This document shows, in pieces, positions 1-10,322 of a stretch of DNA of 64,000 nt. Position 1 is the stretch's first letter, and every line of letters starts with the position of its first letter. Both the position numbers and the translations under genes were made by a program. The notes below the pieces were generated by a model. That model did no database searches and was not told the DNA's origin. It saw nothing but the letters and a program-made list of their open reading frames with translations. The stretch covers positions 372,001 through 436,000 of the forward strand of contig CAVPDZ010000007.1 in assembly GCA_963702755.1 (NCBI GenBank), in the 5' to 3' direction. This stretch comes from JAJPKK01 sp963702755. Lineage in GTDB: Bacteria; Pseudomonadota; Alphaproteobacteria; Rhizobiales; Xanthobacteraceae.

Positions 1-159
1 CCGCGTATCGGCGATTTCATCCTGTCACACGATTTCCGCCATACCGGCTACAACACGGCGCGGAAATCGCCGGCCGTCGCAAGCGAAGCCCGTCAGTTGG
101 CTGGTCCGGAACTGGCCATCGAGCCGGTTGGCATTGGTGTGATTCCGGATTTAGATTAG
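1..159 (+). CDS. 3' end of an unidentified gene
   Basis: An open frame enters from the left edge and ends at TAG 157-159, giving the last 52 residues of a protein (ends VIGVIPDLD-like, seen as GIGVIPDLD). The piece is rich in Arg/His near its start and carries no motif I recognise. It could be the C-terminus of an enzyme or of a DNA-binding protein. The roughly 270 bases that follow, up to the next likely start, hold an AT-richer stretch at about 160-300 and no other gene that I can support. Confidence 0.45.
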   Translation, partial: PRIGDFILSHDFRHTGYNTARKSPAVASEARQLAGPELAIEPVGIGVIPDLD

Positions 160-432
160 AAAACCCAATGGAATTCGCGGTTTCCTCATCCGATTCACTT
201 TGTCGCCCCTAAACATCTGATTATATTCAGCTAATTTCTCTCCGGCGCAGATTGATTCGCGCATCATAAAATGAATCAATTTTCATCGTGAATTGCCGCT
301 ACATCTAGCACTCGGCGATCGCCGCTTCCCCATAATTTGCGGTTTTTGCCTGCAAAAAGAATGTCCGTTGCGAATCCGGCAGATATGTCACTATCGGACC
401 AACGGCCCCCTCGCATTCCTTCGGACTCTGTG

Positions 433-1243
433 ATGTCGTCTCGCGCGCTGCTGTATCGCCGTCCCGCCGAACCGCAGGCGCTCGAAGTCCTGTGCGATGG
501 CGCGATCCATCTCGTGCGGCTGCGACGGCATCGGCAGGCGCGCCGATATACCCTGCGCGTGATCGCAGTGACACGCGAAGCGGTCCTCACCATCCCTCCG
601 CGCGGCAGCCTCCGCGAGGCGCGCGAATTTGCCGAGAAGCATGGCGCATGGATCGCGGCGCGCCTCGGGCAGACTTCCCAAAGCGGCCCCGTTCGTCCAT
701 GGCACCGAATTTCCGATACGGGGGGCCTCCCATCGGATCGTTCACCGTCGGAGCGTCCGCGGCACGGTATGGACCGAGAGCGACCGCGACGGCACGCGAC
801 TCCTGTGCGTCGCCGGCGGCACCGAGCACGTTGCGCGGCGGGTCTCCGATTTCCTCAAGCGCGAGGCGCGGCGCGATCTTGAGAACGCAGTCGCGCGTTA
901 CGCCGAGCGCCTCGACGTGAGCGTACGGCGCATTTCGGTGCGCGACCAGGCAAGCCGCTGGGGCTCATGTTCGACTGCGGGCGTGCTGTCGTTTTCGTGG
1001 CGGCTCGTGCTGGCGCCGCGTTATGTCCTCGACTACCTCGCGGCCCACGAGGTCGCACACCTTATCGAGATGAACCACTCGCCGCGTTTCTGGCGCCTGC
1101 TTCACCGGATTTGTCCGGACATGGAGCGCGCCAAGATTTGGCTCGATGTCCACGGCACTGATCTGCATCGCTACGGCGTCGAGCCGGACGGCTTCGGCAT
1201 CATGAAGCGCGGACGGCAGTCGTTCTTCGCCGACCCGGCGTAA
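433..1243 (+). CDS. YgjP/WLM-type zinc metallopeptidase (frameshifted)
   Basis: Predicted cytoplasmic zinc metallopeptidase of the YgjP/DUF45 (M48-like) family, about 269 aa. The zinc motif HEVAH lies in AAHEVAHLIEMNHSPRFW, and the family signature SRWGSCS lies upstream of it. The N-terminal half reads in frame 1 and the catalytic half in frame 2. Removing one G from GGG at 667-669 joins them as AARLG-RLPKAAPFVHG, so the break looks like a one-base overcall. I prefer ATG 433 as the start (MSSRALLYRR); in-frame ATGs at 337, 361 and 385 are possible. The substrate of this family is unknown. Confidence 0.8.
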
Positions 1244-1259
1244 TGGCAAACTCGCCTTC

Positions 1260-2453
1260 GTGATGGTGCGTCCCGGGTCCTTGGCGCTCACTGCGCTGCT
1301 CGCGCTCTTTACCGCCATCGGTCCGGTATCGATCGACCTCTACGTCCCTGCCCTGCCCGAGGTTGGTCTCGCGCTCAACGCATCCGACGCCGCCGTTCAG
1401 CTCACGATCTCGATGTTTCTCATCGGATTTGCCAGCGGCCAGCTTGTCCATGGCCCGGCATCGGATCGGTTCGGACGCAGGCCCGTGCTGATGGTGGCGC
1501 TCGCCATCTTCTGCCTCGGGGCTCTCATCTGCACCGTGGCGCCCTCGATCGGCATCTTGATTGCGGCGCGCTTCGTCCAAGGTTTCGGCGCTTCGGGAGC
1601 AATCACCCTCTCTCGCGCCGTGATCCGTGACCTTTACGATGGGTCGCGGGCCGCACGCGAGCTTTCGCTGATGGCCATGATCATGGGCTTGGCTCCCATT
1701 GTAGGACCGCTCATCGGCGGCGGCTTGCAGAGCGTGTTCGGATGGCGCGCCGATTTCGTTTTCATCCTCGTCGCAGGAACCATCGCCGCCGCAATGGCCT
1801 TTCTGCTGCTGCCGGAAACCCGACGCCGTGACTCCGCAGCGCCGCACCGACCGGCCGAGGTCTTGGCAAGTTTCGCGACCGTCGCCCGCCATCGCGTGTT
1901 TTTCATCAACATTGCGCTCGCTTCGCTGAGCTTCGCCGGTCTCTTCGCCTGGATCTCCGGCTCGCCGTTCGTGTTGCAGCATCTCTATGGCCAATCGCCA
2001 TTGGCCTATAGCGGATCATTCGCGCTGTCGGCTTGCGGCTTCATCACCGGCACGTCGATCGCGGTCCGCATCGTCGAGCGTGTCGGGCTCGACCGCACCA
2101 TGGGCATTGGCGCCACGCTCCTCGCCATCGCCGGACTGCTGCTCGTCCTCGCGGCCGCGGCATTGCCTCGGATCGGACTGAGCCTGGTGCTGCCGGTCGC
2201 GCTCTATCTCGCCGGCATGGGCATGGTGATGCCGCAGGCCTTTGCGGCGTCGTTGCAACCCTTCCCGGAGCGCGCCGGCGTCGCCTCATCGCTCGGCGGC
2301 GTCACGCAGCAGACGGCGGCCGCAGCGACCGGCATCTTCGTTGGTCACATGCTCGGCACGTCGGCGTGGCCGTTGGTCATTCCGATTGCTGTTGCCGGCT
2401 GGCTGACGCTCGCAGTGTGGTGGCTCAGCCGCGACACGCGGCGCAAAGGCTGA
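1260..2453 (+). CDS. Bcr/CflA-family multidrug efflux MFS transporter
   Basis: Intact 397-aa inner-membrane protein with about 12 hydrophobic segments. The drug:proton antiporter signature SIDLYVPALPEV is in the first helix, and the MFS loop motif DRFGRRPVLM follows helix 2 at about residues 69-78. Length and motifs fit the Bcr/CflA drug-resistance transporters (bicyclomycin, chloramphenicol and similar). Start is GTG 1260 or the adjacent ATG 1263. It follows the metallopeptidase by 16 bases and may be co-transcribed with it. The substrate cannot be told from sequence. Confidence 0.88.
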   Translation: MMVRPGSLALTALLALFTAIGPVSIDLYVPALPEVGLALNASDAAVQLTISMFLIGFASGQLVHGPASDRFGRRPVLMVALAIFCLGALICTVAPSIGILIAARFVQGFGASGAITLSRAVIRDLYDGSRAARELSLMAMIMGLAPIVGPLIGGGLQSVFGWRADFVFILVAGTIAAAMAFLLLPETRRRDSAAPHRPAEVLASFATVARHRVFFINIALASLSFAGLFAWISGSPFVLQHLYGQSPLAYSGSFALSACGFITGTSIAVRIVERVGLDRTMGIGATLLAIAGLLLVLAAAALPRIGLSLVLPVALYLAGMGMVMPQAFAASLQPFPERAGVASSLGGVTQQTAAAATGIFVGHMLGTSAWPLVIPIAVAGWLTLAVWWLSRDTRRKG

Positions 2454-2650
2454 TGATTCGTTCATACCACGCCCCTATGATCGCACTCGATTGATAAGCC
2501 GCAATCGTCGCCGCTTCTTTGCTGTGACAAATATCAGCCGCGGCCCGAACCACATTTCATGTGACGGCCAACACGTTCTCCGAGCGCGCATCCTTCGACC
2601 AATTGAGCGAAGTGGCATTCGCCTCTTCCTTTTGAAAAAGGATCACGATC

Positions 2651-3095
2651 ATGAACACCAGGTCACGCGCAAAGTTATCTTCGCCGCTGCGACGCTCGCG
2701 AGCCTCGCCACGGCAGCCCTCGTTCCGACCAGCGCTTCGGCGCTTGGGCATGGTGGCGGCCACGGTGGCTTCCATGGTGGACACGGTGGCTTTCACCATG
2801 GCTTCGGCCATCACTTCGGGCACCGTTACGGCTTCGGCCACCACTTCGGCTACGGCTGGCACCGTTACCCGAGCTACAGCTGGCGGTACCGTTGGTGGCC
2901 GCGCTACGGCTACGGCTACAACACCTACAGCTACAACGACTGCGACTACAACAACTACGACTGCGACAGCTACGGCTACAACAGCTACGGCTATCGCCGC
3001 TTCGGCTACCACCACTTCGGCCATCGCTTCGGCTTCAACCGGTTCGGCCACGGCTTCGGCCACCACGGTTTCGGTCACCCGGCCACCGCGGTTAA
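2651..3095 (+). CDS. His/Gly/Tyr-rich secreted protein (two probable one-base gaps)
   Basis: A small exported low-complexity protein. ATG 2651 has a good ribosome site (AAAAAGGA, about 8 bases upstream), but its frame must gain one base in AAA 2671-2673 to enter the signal peptide KVIFAAATLASLATAALV. The mature part is almost all Gly, His, Tyr, Phe and Asn (HGGFHGGHGGFHHGFGHHF and similar), which suggests metal binding or a surface coat role; this is inference. Adding one C to CCC 3078-3080 brings the frame to TAA 3093, 42 bases before a strong terminator. As written, the frame runs through that terminator to 3567, which is unlikely. Confidence 0.6.
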
Positions 3096-3136
3096 CTCTC
3101 CTGCCATGGTGGGTCGCAAACCCGCCATTGCTACCC

Positions 3137-3173
3137 GCCCCGGCGACGTTCGTTCGGTCGCCGGGGCTTTTTA
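3137..3173 (+). terminator. Rho-independent terminator
   Basis: Perfect 11-bp stem GCCCCGGCGAC (3137-3147) with GTCGCCGGGGC (3157-3167), a 9-base loop, then TTTTT. It ends transcription of the His/Gly-rich gene and lies 40 bases before the convergent PBP gene ends. It has no T-run on the reverse strand. Confidence 0.9.
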
Positions 3174-3215
3174 TTTGTTTGCAAGGGTCCGTTCGATCGG
3201 GGCGCGATGCGGGGC

Positions 3216-5416
3216 TTATCGCCGCGAGAACAGGCGATCGAGGAACCAGCCGTCGATGGTGCCTGCTTCGGGCCGTACCGGCTCGCGACTGCGGCCGCCG
3301 CCAATATTGGCCGGCGGCATTGGAGCCGATGAGGCGATCGGCTGCGTCGGCGCGGGCAGCAGACCGCCGGCCTGTATCAGCGCCGCAATGCCGGTGCTGG
3401 CGACCGCCATGCCACCTCCCGGCAGATCGCTCGGCGTCTTGCCGCGATGGGCCGCCTTCATGAACTGGCTCCAGATGTCGACCGGCAGGCTGCCGCCGGT
3501 CGTCTTGCGCGTCGGCGTATTGTCGTCATTGCCGAGCCAGACTCCGGTGACGAACTGGCTTGTGTAGCCGATGAACCATGCATCGCGGAAATCCTGGCTC
3601 GTGCCGGTCTTGCCCGCCGCCGTCCAGCCGGGCAGGTCCGCTTTGTGGGCAGTGCCGGATGCGACCGTCTCATGCATCATCGTATTCATCATGCCGACGT
3701 AGCGCAGGTCGATGACGCGGCCGAGCGTCGTCTCGTTGCGCGCGAACAGCACCTTGCCGCCATGGGCAACGCGCACCCGTTCGACCACCCGCGGGATCAC
3801 CGCGATGCCGCCGTTCGCGAACGGCGTATAGGCAGAGACGAGTTCCAGCACCGACACCTCGGAAGTGCCGAGCGCGATCGAGGCATTGGTCTCGAGCTTC
3901 GACGAAATACCGAGTCGGTGAGCGGTGCGTACGACGGCGGTCGGCCCGAACTCGAGAGCGAGCCGCACCGACACCGAATTGAGCGAATTGGAGAGCGCGC
4001 GCGTCAGCGTCACCGGGCCCTGGTATTCGTGATTGAAGTTCTCCGGACGCCAACCCTTCACCTCGACAGGCTTGTCGTCCCTTATGGAATTGGGCGTGAG
4101 CCCGTGCTCCAGCGCGGTGAGATAGACGAACGGTTTGAACGCCGAGCCCGGCTGCCGTCTTGCCACCACGGCGCGATTGAACTGGTTCTCCGCGTAATTG
4201 CGCCCGCCGACGAGGGCGCGCACCGCGCCATCAGGCGTCATGGCGACGAGAGCGCCCTGCGTGACGCCGGCCTTCTCGCCTTTTTGCGCCAGCTGGTCGA
4301 CCAACGCCTTTTCGGCGGCGGCCTGCAGCGACGCATCGATCGTGGTGGAGACGATGATGTCCTCATCGACCCGCCCGATCAGCTCGTTGAGCACATCCAT
4401 GACCCAATCGGCGACGTAGTTGGATGAGCCCCCGGCGCTCGGCTTGATCACCGCCGGCGCTGCTGTCATCGCGGTCTTGGCGGCCGCGTCGGTAATGAGA
4501 CCTGCGTCCGACATGGTGGCGAGCACGATCTGCGAACGCGCGTTCGGCCGCCTCGTAGTTGCGCGTCGGCGACAGCTTCGAGGGGGATTTGACGAGGCCC
4601 GCCAGCAGCGCCGCCTCAGCGAGCGTCACGTGGCGCGCCGATTTCCCGAAATAGCGCTGCGCCGCCGCCTCGACGCCGTAGGCGCCGGCGCCGAAATAGA
4701 CCCGATTGAGGTAGAGCTCGAGAATCTCGTGCTTGGTGAATTTGTGTTCCAGCCACACCGCCAGCACCACCTCTTCCAACTTGCGCATCAGATGGCGCTC
4801 GGGCGTCAGGAAGAGGTTCTTCGCAAGCTGCTGGGTGATGGTCGATCCGCCCTGCGAAATGCCGCGATGGAGCACGTTCGCAAGCACCGCGCGAATCAGG
4901 CCAACCGGGTCGATGCCGATGATGGGAGTAGAACCGCCGATCCTCGACGGCGATGAAGGCATTCGGCAGGTGCGCCGGCATCTCCTTGAGGGGGATCGCC
5001 GCGCCGCCCATCTCGCCGCGGGTCGCGAAGATGCGGCCGTCCGCGGCATCGATCTGAACGGCCGGCGGGCGTTTGGGGATCTCGAGCGACTGGATGGGCG
5101 GCAGGTGGAGCGCGACCCAGCCGAACAGCCCGATCAGTCCGATCACTCCCCAGACGCTCAGCACCGCGCCCCAATAGATGAGGCGGCCGAGGCCGGAGCC
5201 CTTGCGGCTCGCGCTACGTCGGCCGCTGCGCTTGCCGGCGGGTTTCACGGTGACGCGACGAGGCGGCTCGGGCGGATCATCGACAGGCGCTTCTTCCGCC
5301 ACGTTCTTGGATTTGCGACGCCGCGTCGAGGCAGGCGTCGCGGTACGGTCATCGGGGGTGAGCCGGACATTAAGCGCGGACGCACCTTGCGATGACGTGT
5401 CGCGGCGTTTCCCCAC
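3216..5416 (-). CDS. Class A penicillin-binding protein, PBP1A type (frameshifted)
   Basis: Bifunctional peptidoglycan glycosyltransferase/transpeptidase, about 733 aa. Order: basic cytoplasmic tail (about 1-85), one membrane segment (WGAVLSVWGVIGLIGLFGWV), glycosyltransferase domain with AVEDRRFYSHH and QGGSTITQQLAKNLF, then transpeptidase domain with SxxK (PGSAFKPF), SxN (SLNS) and KTGT (GKTGTSQD). The frame breaks at about 4919 (one extra base between HH and GIDPVGLIRA) and at about 4536-4545 (ERA to QIVLATMSD). All catalytic motifs survive, so the gene is probably whole in the organism. It diverges from livH across 245 bases. Confidence 0.9.
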
Positions 5417-5661
5417 GCGTGCTCCCCTTGATGCCCGGCAAGGCGGCTCCCCAGGGATGCCGGGATGGCGCGGACTCTAGGCAGGCCTCATTAAGAAAGT
5501 CGAAATCGCCGCCCAGGTGGGTGACGCAACCGGTCGCCGGCAATGCACAAACCCCTGTCAAATCGTCGCCGACGGCGCATGCAAATTCGCCTTGCTCCGC
5601 CTCTGTCCGGCCGTTACGTTTTTTGGTCTGCCTCGCACATCGACGGAGCCTAGTTCGCGCC

Positions 5662-6546
5662 GTGACGTATGACCAATTGGTCCAAACCGTGCTCGGCGGC
5701 CTCGCGATCGGCTGCATCTACAGCCTCATCGCTCTCGGCATCTCGATGATCATCCGCGCGACCGACATCCTCAATTTCGCGCAAGGCGAGATGATGATGA
5801 TCGGGGCGATGGCGGGCCTCACGGCCTACTGGCTCTACGCCATGCCGTTCGCGCTCGTGCTGCTGTTCGGGATGATCGGCGGCGGCGTTATCTCGGCGTT
5901 GATCGAACTCGTGGCCTACCGCACCATGCGCCGGCGCGGCGTGCCGCTCCTCAACATCATCATCGCGACACTCGGTGTTTCCATCACCATGCAGAACGGC
6001 GTCCGCGCCATTTGGGGCTCGGAGCCGCTCAGCTATCCGCCGCTGTTCTCGTCTACCGGCATCAAGCTCGGCGACTTCGTGGTGTCGCCGCAGCTGTTGT
6101 GGATCGTGGTGCTCAGCGTTTTGATCATGGGCGCGCTGATGCTGTTCTTCCGCTACACGCGTACCGGGCTCGCGATGCAGGCGGCGGCGCAGGACCCCGA
6201 TGCCGCGCGGCTCATGGGGATTAGCGTCGAGCGCGCAACCACGCTCACCTTTACCGTGTCCGGGATGATGGCGGGCGCTGCCGGCGTGCTGCTCGGCTCG
6301 CTGTTCTTTGCCTCGTTCAACATGGGCTTTACCACCGGGATCAAGGCATTCGTTGCCGCAACCCTCGGGGGGCTCGGCAGCGTCATCGGCGCGATGGTCG
6401 GCGGCCTGCTGTACGGTTTGATCGAGACCTTCGCGGGCATGGTGATCTCGACCTCGTATAAAGACGCGATCGGCATGGTGGTGCTGATCGCCATTCTGCT
6501 GTTCATGCCCATGGGTCTGTTCGGCCGCGCCGGCCGGCAGGTGTGA
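5662..6546 (+). CDS. livH: Branched-chain amino acid ABC permease LivH
   Basis: Intact 294-aa inner-membrane permease of the HAAT family, with motifs GCIYSLIALGISMI and TDILNFAQGEMMM near the N-terminus and the family loop around AAAQDPDAARLMGI. I chose GTG 5662 because the frame upstream has no hydrophobic or conserved content. It is the first gene of livHMGFK; its stop overlaps the GTG option for livM by four bases (GTGA). It imports branched-chain amino acids or related amides together with livM, livG, livF and livK. Confidence 0.92.
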   Translation: MTYDQLVQTVLGGLAIGCIYSLIALGISMIIRATDILNFAQGEMMMIGAMAGLTAYWLYAMPFALVLLFGMIGGGVISALIELVAYRTMRRRGVPLLNIIIATLGVSITMQNGVRAIWGSEPLSYPPLFSSTGIKLGDFVVSPQLLWIVVLSVLIMGALMLFFRYTRTGLAMQAAAQDPDAARLMGISVERATTLTFTVSGMMAGAAGVLLGSLFFASFNMGFTTGIKAFVAATLGGLGSVIGAMVGGLLYGLIETFAGMVISTSYKDAIGMVVLIAILLFMPMGLFGRAGRQV

Positions 6547-7538
6547 GGCGCGCGATGACTAGCCCGATCGTCCTGCGCCTTGGTTTGCTTGTCATCCTTG
6601 CGCTCGTGCCGGCGGTCCAGAGCAATCAATATTGGCTGCATGTGTTCAGCATCGCGCTGATCAGCGTCATCCTCGCGCTCGGATTGCAGTTGCTGCTAGG
6701 CATGGCCGGGCTGCTCTCGCTCGGCCAGGGCGCGTTCTTCGGCATCGGAGCGTACGCCGCCGCCATCCTTGCCGCATCCTACGGGCTGCCGTTTCTGCTT
6801 GCGGTTGCGGCCGGCGGCGTGGTCGCCGCGGCCGCAAGCCTTCTGCTGGTGCCGATCGTCCGGCTGAAAGGCCCGAGCCTCGCGGTCGCGACACTCGGCT
6901 TCAGCATCATCGTGCACCTCGTCATCCTCAACGAGGATTCGCTCACCGGCGGCAGCATCGGCATGATGGATATTCCGAAGCCGTCGCTGTTCGGGCTCAA
7001 TGTCGGCTCCGAGTTCGCCTACTATTACGTTTGTCTCGTCTTCGCCGGCCTCGTCTATTGGGGGATGGAGCGGCTGACGACGTCGCGGTTCGGACGCGCG
7101 CTCATGGCGATGTCGCAGGACGAAGAGGCGGCGCGCGCGAGCGGCATCCCGGTGACGCTTTACAAGAGCAAATGCTTCCTCGTTGCAGCGTTCACGGCCG
7201 GCATGGCGGGCGCGCTGTTCGCCTATCACACCCGCTATCTGAGCCCGAACGATTTCACCTTTCAGCGCTCGATCGATATCCTCATCATGGTGGTGGTCGG
7301 CGGGCTCGGCAGCCTGCCCGGCGCGGCGCTCGGCGCGGCCATCGTGGTGCTGACGCCGGAATTTTTGCGCTCGTCCGGCGAGCTGCGGCTCATCCTGTTC
7401 GGCCTCCTTGTCATCATCCTCGCGGGCCTCGGCAATCGCGGCCTCGCGGGCTTGATCTCGGCGCTCGCCGCAAAGCTTGGCGCCGTTCGCCGCACGCCGC
7501 ACGCGCCCGCCGCTCCACTGCCGGCCGAGGAGCTCTGA
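6543..7538 (+). CDS. livM: Branched-chain amino acid ABC permease LivM
   Basis: Intact permease of 331 aa from GTG 6543 or 327 aa from ATG 6555, partner of LivH in the membrane dimer. It has about eight to ten hydrophobic segments, the LivM-type LLLGMAGLLSLGQGAFFGIG start and the ATPase-contact region around MAMSQDEEAARASGIP. The livG start lies 1 base after its stop, as expected for one transcript. No frameshift is seen. Confidence 0.92.
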   Translation: MRRAMTSPIVLRLGLLVILALVPAVQSNQYWLHVFSIALISVILALGLQLLLGMAGLLSLGQGAFFGIGAYAAAILAASYGLPFLLAVAAGGVVAAAASLLLVPIVRLKGPSLAVATLGFSIIVHLVILNEDSLTGGSIGMMDIPKPSLFGLNVGSEFAYYYVCLVFAGLVYWGMERLTTSRFGRALMAMSQDEEAARASGIPVTLYKSKCFLVAAFTAGMAGALFAYHTRYLSPNDFTFQRSIDILIMVVVGGLGSLPGAALGAAIVVLTPEFLRSSGELRLILFGLLVIILAGLGNRGLAGLISALAAKLGAVRRTPHAPAAPLPAEEL

Positions 7539-7539
7539 T

Positions 7540-8359
7540 ATGGCGGCGCTCCTCGAAACCACCGCCCTGTCGCGCCGTTTCGGCGGCCTCATTGCCATCG
7601 ACGGTGTCGAATCTTTCGGTTGCGCCCGGCACGGTGCACGGGCTGATCGGCCCGAACGGCGCGGGAAAGACCACACTCCTCAATCTCATCTCCGGCCATC
7701 TTTCCTCCTCGTCCGGCAGCATTGCCTTCGAGGGCTGCGACATCACCCGCGCCGCCCCGGAGCGCCGCGCCGCGCTCGGCATCCGGCGCACGTTCCAGAA
7801 TCTCAAGCTGTTTCGCGAGATGACGGCGCTCGAAAACGCGATGGTCGGCCTGCATACCGAGACCCGCGCCGACATTTTCCATGCGCTGCTGCGCACTTCG
7901 TTCCAACGGCGCGAGGAAGCCGCGATCGTGGCGCGCGCCCGCGAGGCGCTCGACTTCGTCGGACTGCTCGCGATTGCAGACCAGCCCGCCGGCAGCCTGC
8001 CCTATGGTCATCAGCGTCTGCTGGAGATCGCCCGCGCCTGCGTCGCGAAGCCGAAGCTCTTGCTGCTCGATGAGCCGGCCGCGGGCCTCAACGGCACGGA
8101 GAGCCGTCGCCTCGTCGACCTCATCCGCCGCATCAAGGCGACCGGCATCACGATCGTCCTGGTGGAGCATCACATGGACGTGGTGATGCCGACCTGCGAC
8201 CACATCACGGTCCTCGATTACGGCCGCAAGCTCGCCGACGGCGCGCCGGCCGACATCAAGCGCCGCCCGGAAGTCGTGCGCGCCTATCTCGGCAAGGGCT
8301 TCGAGCGTTCGACGAAGCGGCCAGACCCGCCGCAGGAGGCTGCCCGTGCTGCGTCTTAA
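7540..8359 (+). CDS. livG: Branched-chain amino acid ABC ATPase LivG (frameshifted)
   Basis: ATP-binding subunit, about 272 aa. ATG 7540 opens MAALLETTALSRRFGGLIAIDGV. One extra base near 7609 shifts the frame, after which it continues as NLSVAPGTVHG and Walker A GPNGAGKTT. The signature is atypical (SLPYGHQRLLEIAR, as in LivG proteins), Walker B is LLLLDEPAAGLN, and the H-loop is VEHHMD. The stop overlaps the livF start by 14 bases. With all motifs present, the shift is most likely a sequence error. Confidence 0.88.
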
Positions 8360-9111
8360 GGGCATCTGCGCGGCTTATGGCCCCGTGGCCGCGCTGCGCG
8401 GCATCGACCTCGACATCGCTGCCGGCGAAGTGGTGGCGCTGATCGGCTCGAATGGCGCCGGCAAGTCGACCACGCTCAAGGCGATATCCGGGCTGATCCA
8501 GCCGACCGAAGGCGACATCGCATTCCTCGATAAGCCGATCACCGGCCTGCGCCCGGAGGAGATCGTCGCGCGCGGCATCGTCCAGGTGCCGGAAGGACGC
8601 CGCATCTTTCCGCGGCTCTCCGTCGAACAGAATTTGCGGGTGGGCGCACATTCGCCGCGCGCGCACGGCAGGGAAAAGATCATCCGCGAGGAAGTCTACG
8701 CGCTGTTTCCCGCGGCTCTACGAACGGCGTCGCCAGGCCGGAGGCTCGCTGAGCGGCGGCGAGCAGCAGATGCTGGCGTTCGGGCGCGCGATGATGGCGA
8801 ACCCGCTGCTGCTTCTGCTCGATGAGCCATCGCTCGGCCTCGCGCCCATTCTGGTCGAGGAAGTGGCAAACGCGATCCGCCATTTCCAGACGTCGGGCGT
8901 GACGATCCTGCTGGTCGAGCAGAATGCCGAATTGGCGCTCCAGCTTGCCGGGCGCGGTTATGTCATGGAGAGTGGGCGGATCGTACTGTCGGGCACGAGC
9001 GCGAGCCTCCTCGATAATCCGCAGGTATGGGCAAGCTATCTCGGCCAGGAAGAATGGGAATTCGAAGGCTCGCATCCGGCCGACGAAGTTCAGGCCGGTA
9101 CCACCCCATGA
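8346..9111 (+). CDS. livF: Branched-chain amino acid ABC ATPase LivF (frameshifted)
   Basis: Second ATPase of the liv importer, about 254 aa. GTG 8346 follows AGGAGG (8334-8339) at ideal distance, inside the end of livG. Walker A is GSNGAGKST, the signature SLSGGEQQML and Walker B LLLLLDEPSLGLAP. One extra C in CCC 8709-8711 breaks the frame between YALFP and RLYERRRQAGG. Removing it restores a full-length LivF. Confidence 0.9.
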
Positions 9112-9141
9112 TCATTTGATCCCCACCAGGAGACCTGACCC

Positions 9142-10290
9142 ATGCGTATTCCCTCAACTCTCTACGCGGCGACGCTGACGGCAGCCGTGGTGCTCGCCGG
9201 CGGCCTTGCGCCGGCCTCCGCCCAGACCCTCAAGATTGGATTTTTCTCGCCGCTCAGCGGCGACGCCGCCGCGACCGGCCAGAGCGGCAAGGACGGGGTC
9301 GAGCTTGCCATCAAGGACAAGAACGATGCCGGCGGCATTCGCGGCAAGAAGATCGAGGGCATCTATGCCGACGACGGCGGCAAGCCCGAGGAAGCGGTCA
9401 ATGTCGCCAAGCGCTTGATCTCGCGTGACGAGGCCTTGATCACCATCGGCAGCATCACGAGCCCCGCGAGCCTTGCCGCCGCGCAAGTGAGCCGCCAGTC
9501 CGAGGTGCCGCAGATCGTCATCTCGGGCACCGCCCAGCGCATCACCACCCAGGGCAACAAATGGGTGTTCCGCTCGTGCGTGCCTGACACCAAGCTCGTC
9601 GGCGATCTCGTCGACTTCATCCACGAGAAATTTCCGAAGCTGAAGAAATTCGCCTTCCTCTACGTCAACGACGATTTCGGCCGCGGCGGGTTCGAGGCGT
9701 TCAAGGGGGCCGGGCAGAAATACGGCTTCGAAATCGTGGCCGACGAGCGCTATACCCGCGGCGACATCGATTTCACCGCGCAGCTCGGCCGGATCAAGGC
9801 GAGCCCGGCCCAGGCGATCGTCGAATGGTCGCGCTACGCCGAAGGCGCGCTGATCGCCAAGCAATATGCGCAGACCGGCATGAACCTCGCCCGCTTCGGC
9901 TCGGACGGGTTCGCCTCGCCGAAATATATCGAGCTCGGCGGCCCGGCGGTGAATGGCGTCTATTACACCTCGCACTTCAGCGTCGCGACCAGCGAGAACA
10001 TTCCCGCCGCCCGCGCCTTCACCGAAAAGTACAAGAAGATGTTCGGCAAGGTTCCGGACGCCTATGCCGCGGAAGGCTATGACGCCGCAGTGCTCGCGAT
10101 GCTGGCGATCGAAAAGGCGGGCAACGAGGATCGCAGCGCCATCCGCGATGCGCTGTCCAAATTGTCGATCGAAAGCGTGCGCGGTCCGTTCAAATTCGAC
10201 GACAAGGGCGATCCGCTGCTCGTCACCCATGTCGTCAAGATCGTCGACGGCAAGGAAACCAACGCGCGTGACCTGCCCGTGCAGCAGTGA
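9142..10290 (+). CDS. livK: Periplasmic branched-chain amino acid-binding protein
   Basis: Intact 382-aa solute-binding protein of type I fold. The signal peptide (about residues 1-27, AAVVLAGGLAPASA cut site) is followed by QTLKIGFFSPLSGDAAATGQ, the usual start of Leu/Ile/Val-binding proteins. AGGAG lies about 10 bases before ATG 9142. It is the last gene of the liv operon and feeds ligand to LivHM. The true ligand may be another amino acid, an amide or an aromatic acid, since this family varies in Rhizobiales. Confidence 0.9.
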   Translation: MRIPSTLYAATLTAAVVLAGGLAPASAQTLKIGFFSPLSGDAAATGQSGKDGVELAIKDKNDAGGIRGKKIEGIYADDGGKPEEAVNVAKRLISRDEALITIGSITSPASLAAAQVSRQSEVPQIVISGTAQRITTQGNKWVFRSCVPDTKLVGDLVDFIHEKFPKLKKFAFLYVNDDFGRGGFEAFKGAGQKYGFEIVADERYTRGDIDFTAQLGRIKASPAQAIVEWSRYAEGALIAKQYAQTGMNLARFGSDGFASPKYIELGGPAVNGVYYTSHFSVATSENIPAARAFTEKYKKMFGKVPDAYAAEGYDAAVLAMLAIEKAGNEDRSAIRDALSKLSIESVRGPFKFDDKGDPLLVTHVVKIVDGKETNARDLPVQQ

Positions 10291-10322
10291 TCGGCTGCAG
10301 GCTTCACGGGGTAACGCGCCGG

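Noticed and set aside
2557..3078. A hydrophobic Val/Ala-repeat protein on the reverse strand
   Set aside because: It is the complement of the Gly/His/Tyr codon repeats. Its repetitive Val-Ala pattern follows from GGC/TAC codons on the other strand.
2750..3080. CRISPR-like regularity
   Set aside because: The repeats are short codon patterns in a coding frame with no constant repeat and spacer, and no cas genes are present.
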